A stretch of DNA of 64,000 bases from Planctomycetota bacterium (GTDB taxonomy: Bacteria > Planctomycetota > Phycisphaerae > Phycisphaerales > Zrk34), in the NCBI GenBank assembly GCA_016125255.1, contig WGMD01000002.1, positions 620,001 through 684,000 on the forward strand, written 5' to 3'. The number at the start of each line of letters is the position of its first letter. The first letter of the stretch is position 1. Of this stretch, positions 1 through 6,495 are shown piece by piece. The notes below the pieces were generated by a model, which saw only the letters and a program-made list of their open reading frames with translations, ran no database searches and was not told the DNA's origin. The translations under genes and the position numbers were made by a program.

Positions 1-160
1 CGCCGCTCTGAAATTCTCCGAAGGCCGCCTCGACAAGCTGCGTGAAGCGGTCCACATCGCCCAAACCGACTGGCGCGACGTCCTCGTCGCCGCGGGTTTC
101 GCGAACGACCTCACCACCCATCAGGACTGGCTCGCCGACGAATCAACGTCATGCGATTGA
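1..160 (+). CDS. C-terminal end of an unidentified protein (partial)
   Basis: An open frame enters from the left edge (codons in phase with position 2) and stops with TGA at 158-160, giving about 52 residues. The end contains the string DWRDVLVAAGFA, which is amphipathic and reads like real coding sequence with GC-rich third positions. The N-terminal part lies outside the window, so no function can be assigned. It is co-directional with the DUF6429-like gene 50 bases downstream. Confidence 0.6.
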   Translation, partial: AALKFSEGRLDKLREAVHIAQTDWRDVLVAAGFANDLTTHQDWLADESTSCD

Positions 161-209
161 CCCGCCGTAATCTGATTGTTGTCACGTCGTCTCCCGTTAT
201 GCACCTATA

Positions 210-461
210 ATGAAACCGATGGATTACGACACCGACAAAATTGACGAAGCGGTGCTGGCTCTCTTGTACCTGACGCTTCATGAGGTGGATGAGCACGGGG
301 GCCGGGCATGGAAGGGACTCGACTGGGACGCGCTGGATCGGCTTCATCAAAAGGGGCTCATCAGCGATCCGCGCTCCAAGGCCAAGTCCGTCATTCTGAC
401 CCCCGAGTCGATCGCCAAGTCGCAGGACGCCTTCCGCCGACTCTTCGGCAAAGTCAAGTAG
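210..461 (+). CDS. DUF6429-like small protein
   Basis: A soluble protein of 83 residues with the pattern expected for the DUF6429 family: an N-terminal D-x-DKIDEAVLALLYLTLH helix, then RAWKGLDWDALDRLH and a KGLISDP-x-x-KAKSV tail. Family members are short proteins of unknown function that are widespread in bacteria. The second ATG at 219 would give a start closer to the usual family N-terminus, and no clear Shine-Dalgarno sequence decides between the two. Function unknown. Confidence 0.7.
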   Translation: MKPMDYDTDKIDEAVLALLYLTLHEVDEHGGRAWKGLDWDALDRLHQKGLISDPRSKAKSVILTPESIAKSQDAFRRLFGKVK

Positions 462-530
462 GTTGAGTACCGCACACCGTGTTCGTCAGAAGGATCCCCA
501 AAAACGGTGGACGGTGCATATCCCACGTGA

Positions 531-1412
531 TTATCGCGATCGATAATGACCAGATACGTAAGTCCCATCGCTTCGCACATAGCCGCGGACATATATTGGC
601 CCACCCGTCGAATGTCCACTGGAAGTATTACGATGACCGACAGCACCCGTATATGGATTAATGTTGCCCTCTGAACTCCAGTTGTTCCAGAAGCTGTCAT
701 CGGAGTCTGTTTTCATATGGCCTTGAACATATGTGCCATCACGACGAACATATCCACTGACATAGTGTTCGCCCACAGGTGGACGATAGTAGTAATCGTA
801 ATAGCGGTTGGACGAATACTGTACGCCGGAGTTTGGTCTACTTGTAGCTACCGAAGGTGATCGGTCATCGAAGTCGGAACCGAAAAGTTGACTTTGATCG
901 GCGGGACCAATAAAACGGGATGGGGTCTGGAAATTGGCTACTTGTGGGGCTATCGGTTCCGTCGAATCGCCATGCCGCATTGAGGTAGCAGCAGTGTTAG
1001 ACGGGAAGGAATTCGATTCATTTTCGGAGTGTTCGGCCTCTCGTAATGTATCGAGATAGGATTGATTTATTTCTCTCGATTCTCCGCTTGTGAATGTATG
1101 CGCGCCTAATAGCCCGATAGTTGCGTTCGAATCATCAATTGTGGGTACTTGAGGAACGGTCGAAAATGCCGATATGGATACAACGACGACTGCCAATACC
1201 CCCAAGGCGGCTGTGCATGCGCCAACCGCCTCGAATAACGACTGATACCGCAATCCAGAGCCACTCCGAGCAACATTCTCCTCGATCAATCGCACGCCAT
1301 TGCCACTGAAACGGATATCTGCTCCACAAGCACCGCACCGCATCTGGCGAGGGCGCTGATTTTGAGGTGGCTGAAATACTCTATTGCAACTTGGACATTT
1401 GAGAGCAGACAT
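531..1412 (-). CDS. Zinc-ribbon membrane protein with C-terminal DGTYV repeats
   Basis: 293 residues. The N-terminus has a zinc ribbon made of CPSC (residues 6-9) and CGAC (26-29). One membrane segment follows at about residues 60-85 (VGACTAALGVLAVVVVSISA), then a long low-complexity Ser/Asn/Thr-rich region. The C-terminus carries two copies of a YV-x-GYVR-x-DGTYV-x-GH motif, with an NPYTG string between them. This motif occurs in many small bacterial surface or exported proteins of unknown function. The gene is visibly less GC-rich than its neighbours, which suggests horizontal acquisition. The function is not known. The C-terminal repeats probably lie outside the cytoplasmic membrane, but this is inferred. 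Confidence 0.6.
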   Translation of the reverse strand: MSALKCPSCNRVFQPPQNQRPRQMRCGACGADIRFSGNGVRLIEENVARSGSGLRYQSLFEAVGACTAALGVLAVVVVSISAFSTVPQVPTIDDSNATIGLLGAHTFTSGESREINQSYLDTLREAEHSENESNSFPSNTAATSMRHGDSTEPIAPQVANFQTPSRFIGPADQSQLFGSDFDDRSPSVATSRPNSGVQYSSNRYYDYYYRPPVGEHYVSGYVRRDGTYVQGHMKTDSDDSFWNNWSSEGNINPYTGAVGHRNTSSGHSTGGPIYVRGYVRSDGTYVSGHYRSR

Positions 1413-1476
1413 GAGACCCCCAGCTTCATAATTCTACCATCATTTTAAGGTTACATGTTGACTGTGGTCAAGCGAC

Positions 1477-1552
1477 GTAGGGCGGGTCATCGACCCGCGC
1501 CGATCTTGTGGCGGATCGCAAGAAAACGACGCGGGTCGATGACCTGCTCTAC
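1477..1552. repeat. REP/BIME palindrome downstream of the RAYT gene
   Basis: Two inverted half-units, GTAGGGCGGGTCATCGACCC (from 1477) and GACGCGGGTCGATGACC (from 1528), enclose a spacer of about 27 bases. The RAYT stop codon falls at its right edge (1549-1551). The same composite unit recurs at 2184-2258 and 2597-2670. Confidence 0.85.
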
Positions 1553-2112
1553 TCGAGCCAGTTGCCGGTGGGGACGGATGCGGGTTGCGGGTATTCGTTG
1601 CCGCAGCACCAGTCGATGGAGTAAATCCCGTCGGCGACATAGCGATGAAAGCTCGACCAGAACCAGTCCTTGGGACATGCGACCAGACCGTGCTTGACGG
1701 GGTTGTAGTGGATGTACTCGACATGCGCTCGCAGGTCGTCTTCGTCGCGGATGGTGTGTTCGTAGAAACGGGGTTGCCAGACACCGCGATAGTGATGACG
1801 CTGCTGGCCCGGTGATACCGATCGCTCGGCGCCGCCGGATCGGAGCCAGTGATGAGTGAATGCGCCTTTGATGTGACGCCAACGTGTCGAATAATCCGCG
1901 TCACCATCGGGCAAGGTCCAGAGCGTATGCAGATGATCCGGGAGCAGCACGAACGCCAAAACATCGAACGGCCGCGTTTGACGCGCCTCCGTGATGCAGC
2001 GACGCAGCATCACGCGAGCGGTATCGGTGGTGAGTATGGGCTGACGCTGAGCAGTGACGAGAGTGAAAAAGTATGTTCCGCCTTGCAGACGCTTGCGACG
2101 GTAGAAGGGCAT
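1549..2112 (-). CDS. REP-associated tyrosine transposase (RAYT, Y1/HUH type)
   Basis: 187 residues from the ATG at 2112, which gives the usual RAYT N-terminus MPFYRR-x-x-LQGGTYFFT. The HUH-type metal motif is H60-L-H62 within LLPDHLH, and the catalytic tyrosine is expected in YIHYNPVKHG (133-142). The family signature DADYSTRWRHIK is also present. RAYTs are single-strand endonucleases related to IS200/IS605 transposases that act on REP palindromes. REP units lie on both sides here (1477-1552, 2137-2161), which supports the assignment. An in-frame start further upstream would run into the REP unit at 2137 and is less likely. No inactivating change is seen. Confidence 0.93.
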   Translation of the reverse strand: MPFYRRKRLQGGTYFFTLVTAQRQPILTTDTARVMLRRCITEARQTRPFDVLAFVLLPDHLHTLWTLPDGDADYSTRWRHIKGAFTHHWLRSGGAERSVSPGQQRHHYRGVWQPRFYEHTIRDEDDLRAHVEYIHYNPVKHGLVACPKDWFWSSFHRYVADGIYSIDWCCGNEYPQPASVPTGNWLE

Positions 2113-2136
2113 GGATCGCATCATCGGATGGCGCAA

Positions 2137-2161
2137 GACGCGGGTCAATGACCCGCCCTAC
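2137..2161. repeat. Solitary REP half-unit upstream of the RAYT start
   Basis: The 25-base sequence beginning GACGCGGGTCAATGACCCGC is the right half of the composite repeat. It contains the palindrome GCGGGTCAATGACCCGC and sits 24 bases upstream of the RAYT start codon. Confidence 0.85.
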
Positions 2162-2183
2162 GTCAAGACAGGCGGCGATCCAT

Positions 2184-2258
2184 GTAGGGCGGGTCATTGA
2201 CCCGCGCCGAGCTTGGGGCGCATCACAAAAAAAGACGCGGGTCGATGACCCGCCCTGC
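2184..2258. repeat. REP/BIME composite palindrome
   Basis: The left half begins GTAGGGCGGGTCATTGACCC and the right half GACGCGGGTCGATGACCCGC. The spacer (CCGAGCTTGGGGCGCATCAC followed by an A-run) is nearly identical to that at 2621-2645. Confidence 0.85.
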
Positions 2259-2266
2259 GAAACTCA

Positions 2267-2593
2267 ATGCATATGATGTGGTCGACACATTCGCCGAGGG
2301 CTCTTTTTGTGTCACGACTGGCGCAGATCAATTTCGCGATTGTCGCGGCTGTGGTGGGATTCGCGGCTTGGAGCCTCACGTGGGGCATCCTGACGCCGGG
2401 GGATCAGTTCGGCAATGGGAGCAGGCTTCTCATCCCGTCGATGTTGGCCGCGATCGGAGTGGGGATCGGAAGCGGATGGCAAATCAACGCACGGTGGTTC
2501 CGCGTCGTGCTGCTGATCGCATTGATGGGCGTGCTGGTTTTCTTTTTGTGTGTGCGGGACGATTGGTGGGTCACACCGCCGCCCATGCCTTAG
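2267..2593 (+). CDS. Small membrane protein of unknown function
   Basis: 108 residues with three hydrophobic segments: about 20-43 (INFAIVAAVVGFAAWSLTWG), 55-70 (LLIPSMLAAIGVGIGSG) and 77-95 (FRVVLLIALMGVLVFFLCV). The start may be any of the ATGs at 2267, 2273 or 2276. The gene is bracketed by two nearly identical REP composites (2184-2258 and 2597-2670). No family is recognised. The hydrophobic pattern and codon usage make a real gene likely but not certain. Confidence 0.5.
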   Translation: MHMMWSTHSPRALFVSRLAQINFAIVAAVVGFAAWSLTWGILTPGDQFGNGSRLLIPSMLAAIGVGIGSGWQINARWFRVVLLIALMGVLVFFLCVRDDWWVTPPPMP

Positions 2594-2596
2594 CGA

Positions 2597-2670
2597 CAGG
2601 GCGGGTCATTGCCCCGTGCCGAGCATGGGGTGCATCACAAAAAAAGACGCGGGTCGATGACCCGCCCTAC
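2597..2670. repeat. REP/BIME composite palindrome
   Basis: Third composite unit. The left half (CAGGGCGGGTCATTGCCCCG) is slightly diverged, whereas the right half (from 2646) matches the consensus. The A-rich spacer is conserved with 2184-2258. Confidence 0.85.
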
Positions 2671-2747
2671 AAAAATTGCGCAATTGGGGCGGGGTGGTGC
2701 GTGTCAGGAATGTGGAGGCATGAACCTCTCACCACAGGAGCTTTGAC

Positions 2748-3338
2748 ATGCGCGTGAATTACATGAACGGGATGGTCATGATGGCGCTGGCGATGGGGGC
2801 GATCTTCGTATTTGCCGGGGTGTTACGCGCGGATGAGACGAAGCAGGCGATTGTGTTCAGTGGGGGGCACGAAATTGGGGATCACGATTACGGGCGGCCG
2901 GTGGCGCTGATTGCGGCGGGGCTGGGGGTGGAGACGGATGTGTTTCGGGAGGCGTTCAGTGGTGTGACGCCGGCGCGGGGGCGGGGGCCGACGGAGGCGG
3001 AGGCGAGGAAGAACAAGGAGGCGATGATGAAGGTCCTGCGGCCGCACGGCGTGACGAACGAGCGGCTGGACGAGGTGGCGAATTACTATCGGTTTCGCCC
3101 GGACAGCGGGAGGATCTGGCCGACGCGCGAGGCGAAGGGGTATGCGATCGTCGAGGACGCAAAGGTGAAGCGGATCGTCATGACGGACCTGGGCTCGGGC
3201 TACTGCAATGCTCCGACGGCGACGATCAAGGGCGCCAGCGGCACGCTGCTTCGCGTCACGCTGCACTACGACAAGAATCTCGAGCAGAACGGCTCGATCG
3301 CATCGGTCGAGATGGTCACGAGCGAAGACGCCAAGTAA
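2748..3338 (+). CDS. Exported protein of unknown function
   Basis: 196 residues with an N-terminal signal sequence (MALAMGAIFVFAGVLRAD), so it is probably periplasmic. An AGGAG sequence lies about 9 bases before the ATG and supports the start. The mature part includes IVFSGGHEIGDHDYGRPVALIAAGLGV and a C-terminal region (RIVMTDLGSGYCNAPTATIKG) of short beta-strand-like segments. No catalytic motif or named family is recognised. It stands alone between the REP region and the PHP phosphatase gene. Confidence 0.7.
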   Translation: MRVNYMNGMVMMALAMGAIFVFAGVLRADETKQAIVFSGGHEIGDHDYGRPVALIAAGLGVETDVFREAFSGVTPARGRGPTEAEARKNKEAMMKVLRPHGVTNERLDEVANYYRFRPDSGRIWPTREAKGYAIVEDAKVKRIVMTDLGSGYCNAPTATIKGASGTLLRVTLHYDKNLEQNGSIASVEMVTSEDAK

Positions 3339-3441
3339 TTCAATCGAGCGGCGGGCGGGTCAGGAGAAACGCCTGATCGGACGGATGGTGGAAATCGCCG
3401 GCGCAGGCGTCAACAATCCCATTCCGCCCGAGGACGCCCGC

Positions 3442-4278
3442 ATGCCCCGCCTGCTTTACGAACAGCATTGTCACACCCCCCTCTGCCGCCACGCCGCCGG
3501 CGAGCCGGAGGAGTACGCTATGTTCGCCTACAAGCGCGGCCTCGCCGGGATCGTCTTCACCTGTCACAACCCCATGCCCGATTCGTACGGTCACGCCGGA
3601 CGCATGCGCGCTGACGAAGTCGATGAATACGTCCGCATCGTCAAGCGCGCGACCGACGCATTCGCCGGCAAGCTCGATGTGCGGCTGGGCATGGAATGCG
3701 ACTATTTCCCGGGATATCTCGAATATGTGCGCCACACGCTCGCGCCATTGAATCTCAATCACGTCCTCGGCTCCGTGCATCCGTTCCTGCACGTGTGGGT
3801 GCACCGCTTCGGCATGGGCACGCCGATGCAGACGCAGATCAACTACTTCGACCAGATCGCCGAGGCCGCCGAGACCGAGCTGTTCGATACGATCGCCCAC
3901 CCCGATCTCGTCAAGAACATGACCGCCAGCGACTGGGACTTTCATCTGATTCAGCCCCACATCGAACGCGCCCTCGACCGCATCGCGAGCACCGGCTGCG
4001 CGATGGAGCTCAACACGTCCGGGCTCAACAAGACGATTCCCGAGATGAATCCGTCCGTCGCAATGCTCAAGCTGATGCGCGCCCGCAAGATTCCGGTGGT
4101 CATCGGAGCGGATGCCCATGTGCCCGAGCGCGTCGCGGCGAATTTCGTCGATGCGTGCGACCGCCTCACCGAAGCCGGCTACACGCACATCAATCATTTC
4201 ATCGACCGCAAGCGGCATGAACTGCCGATTGACGCCGTGCGGGCGAGTCTGACGCCGGCGCAGCGCGTCGATGCGTGA
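3442..4278 (+). CDS. Histidinol-phosphatase, PHP family (HisK-like)
   Basis: 278 residues from the ATG at 3442. It belongs to the PHP metal-dependent phosphoesterases, which bind metals with clustered His and Asp residues. The first motif H9-C-H11 and R-H17 are at the N-terminus; further motifs are GMECDYFP, VLGSVHPF, DTIAHPDL and GADAH. Closest in pattern to HisK-type histidinol phosphatases, which release phosphate from histidinol phosphate in the histidine pathway. The longer frame up to the ATG at 3385 (MVEIAGAG) is possible, but starting at MPRLLYEQHCHT places the metal motif where PHP proteins usually have it. hisH lies elsewhere in this window (30450-31061), so the histidine genes are dispersed. 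The exact substrate is inferred. Confidence 0.8.
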   Translation: MPRLLYEQHCHTPLCRHAAGEPEEYAMFAYKRGLAGIVFTCHNPMPDSYGHAGRMRADEVDEYVRIVKRATDAFAGKLDVRLGMECDYFPGYLEYVRHTLAPLNLNHVLGSVHPFLHVWVHRFGMGTPMQTQINYFDQIAEAAETELFDTIAHPDLVKNMTASDWDFHLIQPHIERALDRIASTGCAMELNTSGLNKTIPEMNPSVAMLKLMRARKIPVVIGADAHVPERVAANFVDACDRLTEAGYTHINHFIDRKRHELPIDAVRASLTPAQRVDA

Positions 4279-4284
4279 CGCCAA

Positions 4285-4560
4285 CTATCTGTCTTCGGCG
4301 TCGCGCACCCAGTCACCGATCAGCCAGAACATATATCCGACGCCGATGCAGATACCCACCATCGGCCACGGCACGCGACCCGCCGCCGCCGCGGACCACG
4401 AATACGCCACCAACAGCACCGCCGGCACCAGCGGCGTCAATCGCGCCCACTGCGCCCGCGCGTAACCGCTCATGAACGCGAGCCCCATCACCATTCCAAT
4501 TGGCAGGTCGGCTGAAGGACGGGTCAGTATGTACGCGAGCGCAAACCACCCGTAAACCAT
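4285..4560 (-). CDS. Small integral membrane protein
   Basis: 91 residues with three or four hydrophobic stretches covering most of the length (LPIGMVMGLAFMSGYA, LTPLVPAVLLVAYSWSA, PMVGICIGVGYMFWLIGDWV). An alternative GTG start lies at 4566. It ends seven bases from the convergent phosphatase gene and lies 45 bases downstream of argC on the same strand. No family is recognised. Confidence 0.5.
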   Translation of the reverse strand: MVYGWFALAYILTRPSADLPIGMVMGLAFMSGYARAQWARLTPLVPAVLLVAYSWSAAAAGRVPWPMVGICIGVGYMFWLIGDWVRDAEDR

Positions 4561-4611
4561 ATACACCCCCGTGCAACCGCTTCGCGTCGATGCCTCAAGC
4601 CGCTTGCGGCT

Positions 4612-5628
4612 TCACATCAATCCCGCCTTCGCGTCGAGGCCGAACATCAGATTCATGTTCTGCACCGCCTGACCGCTCGCGCCTTTGATCATATTGTCGA
4701 TCGCCGAGAAAACCACGACTTTCCCGGCGGCGAAGCGCACCGTCAGATCGCAGAAGTTCGTGTCGCGGACGTTCTTCACATTCGGCATGTCGCGCACCAC
4801 GCGCACGAATCCCCCCTTCCCGTACGCATCGTCGAACGCCTCGAACAACTCCGCTTCGCTTACGTCCTCGTCCTGCGGGTCCATGTAGATCGTCTCGAGT
4901 ATCCCCCGATCGATCGGCAACAGATGCGGGACGAACAGCGTCGTGACCGGCCTGGCCTTGATCGTCGAAAGCGTCTGCTCGATCTCCGGCTGATGGCGAT
5001 GATTGCCGCAACCATACGCCGCGTACGACTCGTTGACTTCCGGGAAGTGCAGGTTCGGCTTGGGCGACTTGCCCGCCCCGGTGACGCCGCTCGCCGCATT
5101 GATGATGATCCCGTCCGTCTTGACCATGCTGCGCTGGATCAGCGGCGCGATCGCCAGCACCGCCGCCGTCGGATAGCAACCCGGGTTCGCCACCAGATCG
5201 GCATTGCGAATGTCGTCCGCGAAATACTCCGGCAACCCGTACACCGCATCCGCCAGATTCGCCTTGTCATCGTGCGGCGTCTGATACACCATTTCATACA
5301 ACGCCGGATCATGCAGCCGATAGTCCGCCGACAAATCAATCACGCGCAGCCCCGCTTCGAGCAGCGCCGGCACATACGCCATCGCCGCCTTGTGCGGCAG
5401 CCCCAAAAACGCCACATCCGCCTCGCCCGCGATCGCCTTCGCATCGACCGGCCGACACACCATCTCGCACCGCCCCCGCAACATCGGGAACTCGTCGGCA
5501 ATGTTCGGCAGCTCATCGCGATGACTCGCCAGATACGTGATCTTCGCCCCCGGATGGCGCAACAGCAGATGGATCAGCCAGTAACCCGTATACCCCGTAG
5601 GCCCGATGATGGCGACGCGAATGCTCAT
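4612..5628 (-). CDS. argC: N-acetyl-gamma-glutamyl-phosphate reductase
   Basis: 338 residues, the usual length for the family. ArgC uses NADPH to reduce N-acetylglutamyl phosphate to the semialdehyde, the third step of arginine synthesis, in the cytoplasm. The N-terminus has the Rossmann motif GPTGYTG (9-15). The catalytic cysteine is C151 in the signature NPGCYPT. Further family strings are GLPHKAAM, HRHQPEIEQ and VPHLLPIDRGI. The ATG at 5628 was chosen because the open frame upstream is C-rich repeat DNA with no family similarity. No other arg gene is in the window. Confidence 0.96.
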   Translation of the reverse strand: MSIRVAIIGPTGYTGYWLIHLLLRHPGAKITYLASHRDELPNIADEFPMLRGRCEMVCRPVDAKAIAGEADVAFLGLPHKAAMAYVPALLEAGLRVIDLSADYRLHDPALYEMVYQTPHDDKANLADAVYGLPEYFADDIRNADLVANPGCYPTAAVLAIAPLIQRSMVKTDGIIINAASGVTGAGKSPKPNLHFPEVNESYAAYGCGNHRHQPEIEQTLSTIKARPVTTLFVPHLLPIDRGILETIYMDPQDEDVSEAELFEAFDDAYGKGGFVRVVRDMPNVKNVRDTNFCDLTVRFAAGKVVVFSAIDNMIKGASGQAVQNMNLMFGLDAKAGLM

Positions 5629-5708
5629 GGTTACGATTGTACGCCCCCCACCCCAAAAATCACCCCCATCCCCCCGCATTAGCGGGTGCCGCGCCGCGGC
5701 CCGCCATC

Positions 5709-5737
5709 CCCGTTTAGCGACGCCGCTCGCGGCGTGC
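5709..5737. repeat. Dispersed GTTTAGCGACGCCGC palindromic repeat, copy 1
   Basis: CCCGTTTAGCGACGCCGCTC followed by GCGGCGTGC. The inverted core GCCGC-TC-GCGGC can form a short hairpin. Further copies are at 33783, 37674 (degenerate), 37848, 61749 (degenerate) and 63922. Confidence 0.8.
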
Positions 5738-5750
5738 GCCCCTTCCGACC

Positions 5751-5770
5751 CCCCGCCCTTGAGGGCGGGG
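5751..5770. repeat. C-rich hairpin repeat
   Basis: A perfect 9-bp stem CCCCGCCCT / AGGGCGGGG with a TG loop, lying between the divergent genes argC and the ECF sigma factor. The location upstream of both genes argues against a terminator role. Confidence 0.6.
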
Positions 5771-5855
5771 CTGGGGGCGGGTGAAGCGCATCCGTCGTGA
5801 CGCATCCGCATCGATGCGGACGCATCATGAACTAACGCAATCCACCCCCACCCAA

Positions 5856-5878
5856 CCCTCCCCCTCAACGGGGGAGGG
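5856..5878. repeat. C-rich hairpin repeat
   Basis: A perfect 9-bp stem CCCTCCCCC / GGGGGAGGG around the loop TCAAC. There is no T-run. The stretch 5629-5976 holds this hairpin, the one at 5751, the dispersed repeat at 5709 and a candidate promoter, but no gene. Confidence 0.6.
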
Positions 5879-5922
5879 CTTCCAATCCCCCAACCCCCCT
5901 CCCCAAATTTCCCAACTTCATG

Positions 5923-5954
5923 TTGACACCCGCCCCCCGCGCGAGGTGTACCCT
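5923..5954 (+). promoter_or_regulatory. Candidate promoter of the ECF sigma operon
   Basis: TTGACA at 5923-5928 and TACCCT at 5949-5954, 23 bases before the ATG at 5977. The 20-base spacing is long for a housekeeping promoter. The element may instead be recognised by the ECF factor itself. Low confidence. Confidence 0.3.
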
Positions 5955-5976
5955 ACGGAGACCCCCGGAACCCGAC

Positions 5977-6495
5977 ATGGACCCACGTCAGGCCCAATTC
6001 ACCCAGCTTCTCCTCGCCGTCCAGCCCCGGCTCAAGGTTTACATCCGCGCCATGGTCGGCGACGCCGTCGCCGCCGACGACATCCTCCAGCAGACCAATC
6101 TCGTCCTCATCAAAAAATCCGAGCAGTTCACGCTCGGCTCCGACTTCGCCGCGTGGGCCCTGAAGATCGCGCACTACGAAGTGCTCAAGCAGCGTCAGAC
6201 CTTCGCCCGCAGTCGGCTCATTTTTGATGAAGCCCTCGCCGAAGAAATGGCTCACGCCGCCGCCGAGGAAACGCTTGATCTGCCCGAGCAGAAGGCCGCG
6301 CTGGCGTCGTGCCTCGGCCGCCTCTCCGCCGCGCATCGCGGTCTGATTCAGCGTCGCTATTCGACCGCCTCGTCGATCGACGACCTCGCAGCCGCCCTCG
6401 GCCGCCCCGCCGGCTCCGTCCGACAGACGCTCTTCCGCATCCGCCAAACCCTCGCCGACTGCATCCGTGCCCGGATGTCCGGGGGTGAAGCATGA
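5977..6495 (+). CDS. ECF-type RNA polymerase sigma factor (Verrucomicrobium/Rhodopirellula subfamily)
   Basis: 172 residues. The region 2 part spans about residues 10-90, with FTQLLLAVQPRLKVYIRAMV, DDILQQTNLVLIKK (region 2.2) and FAAWALKIAHYEVLKQRQ (2.4). The region 4 helix-turn-helix is SSIDDLAAALGRPAGSVRQT near residue 145. ECF factors direct core RNA polymerase to a small regulon and are held inactive by a membrane anti-sigma factor. Here the next gene overlaps by four bases (ATGA at 6492) and encodes a FecR-like membrane protein, the expected partner. The regulon probably includes this operon, which is inference. Confidence 0.9.
   Translation: MDPRQAQFTQLLLAVQPRLKVYIRAMVGDAVAADDILQQTNLVLIKKSEQFTLGSDFAAWALKIAHYEVLKQRQTFARSRLIFDEALAEEMAHAAAEETLDLPEQKAALASCLGRLSAAHRGLIQRRYSTASSIDDLAAALGRPAGSVRQTLFRIRQTLADCIRARMSGGEA

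Noticed and set aside
5751-5878. Two C-rich hairpins as intrinsic terminators
   Set aside because: They lie between the starts of divergent genes and lack a T-run, so a repeat element is the better description.
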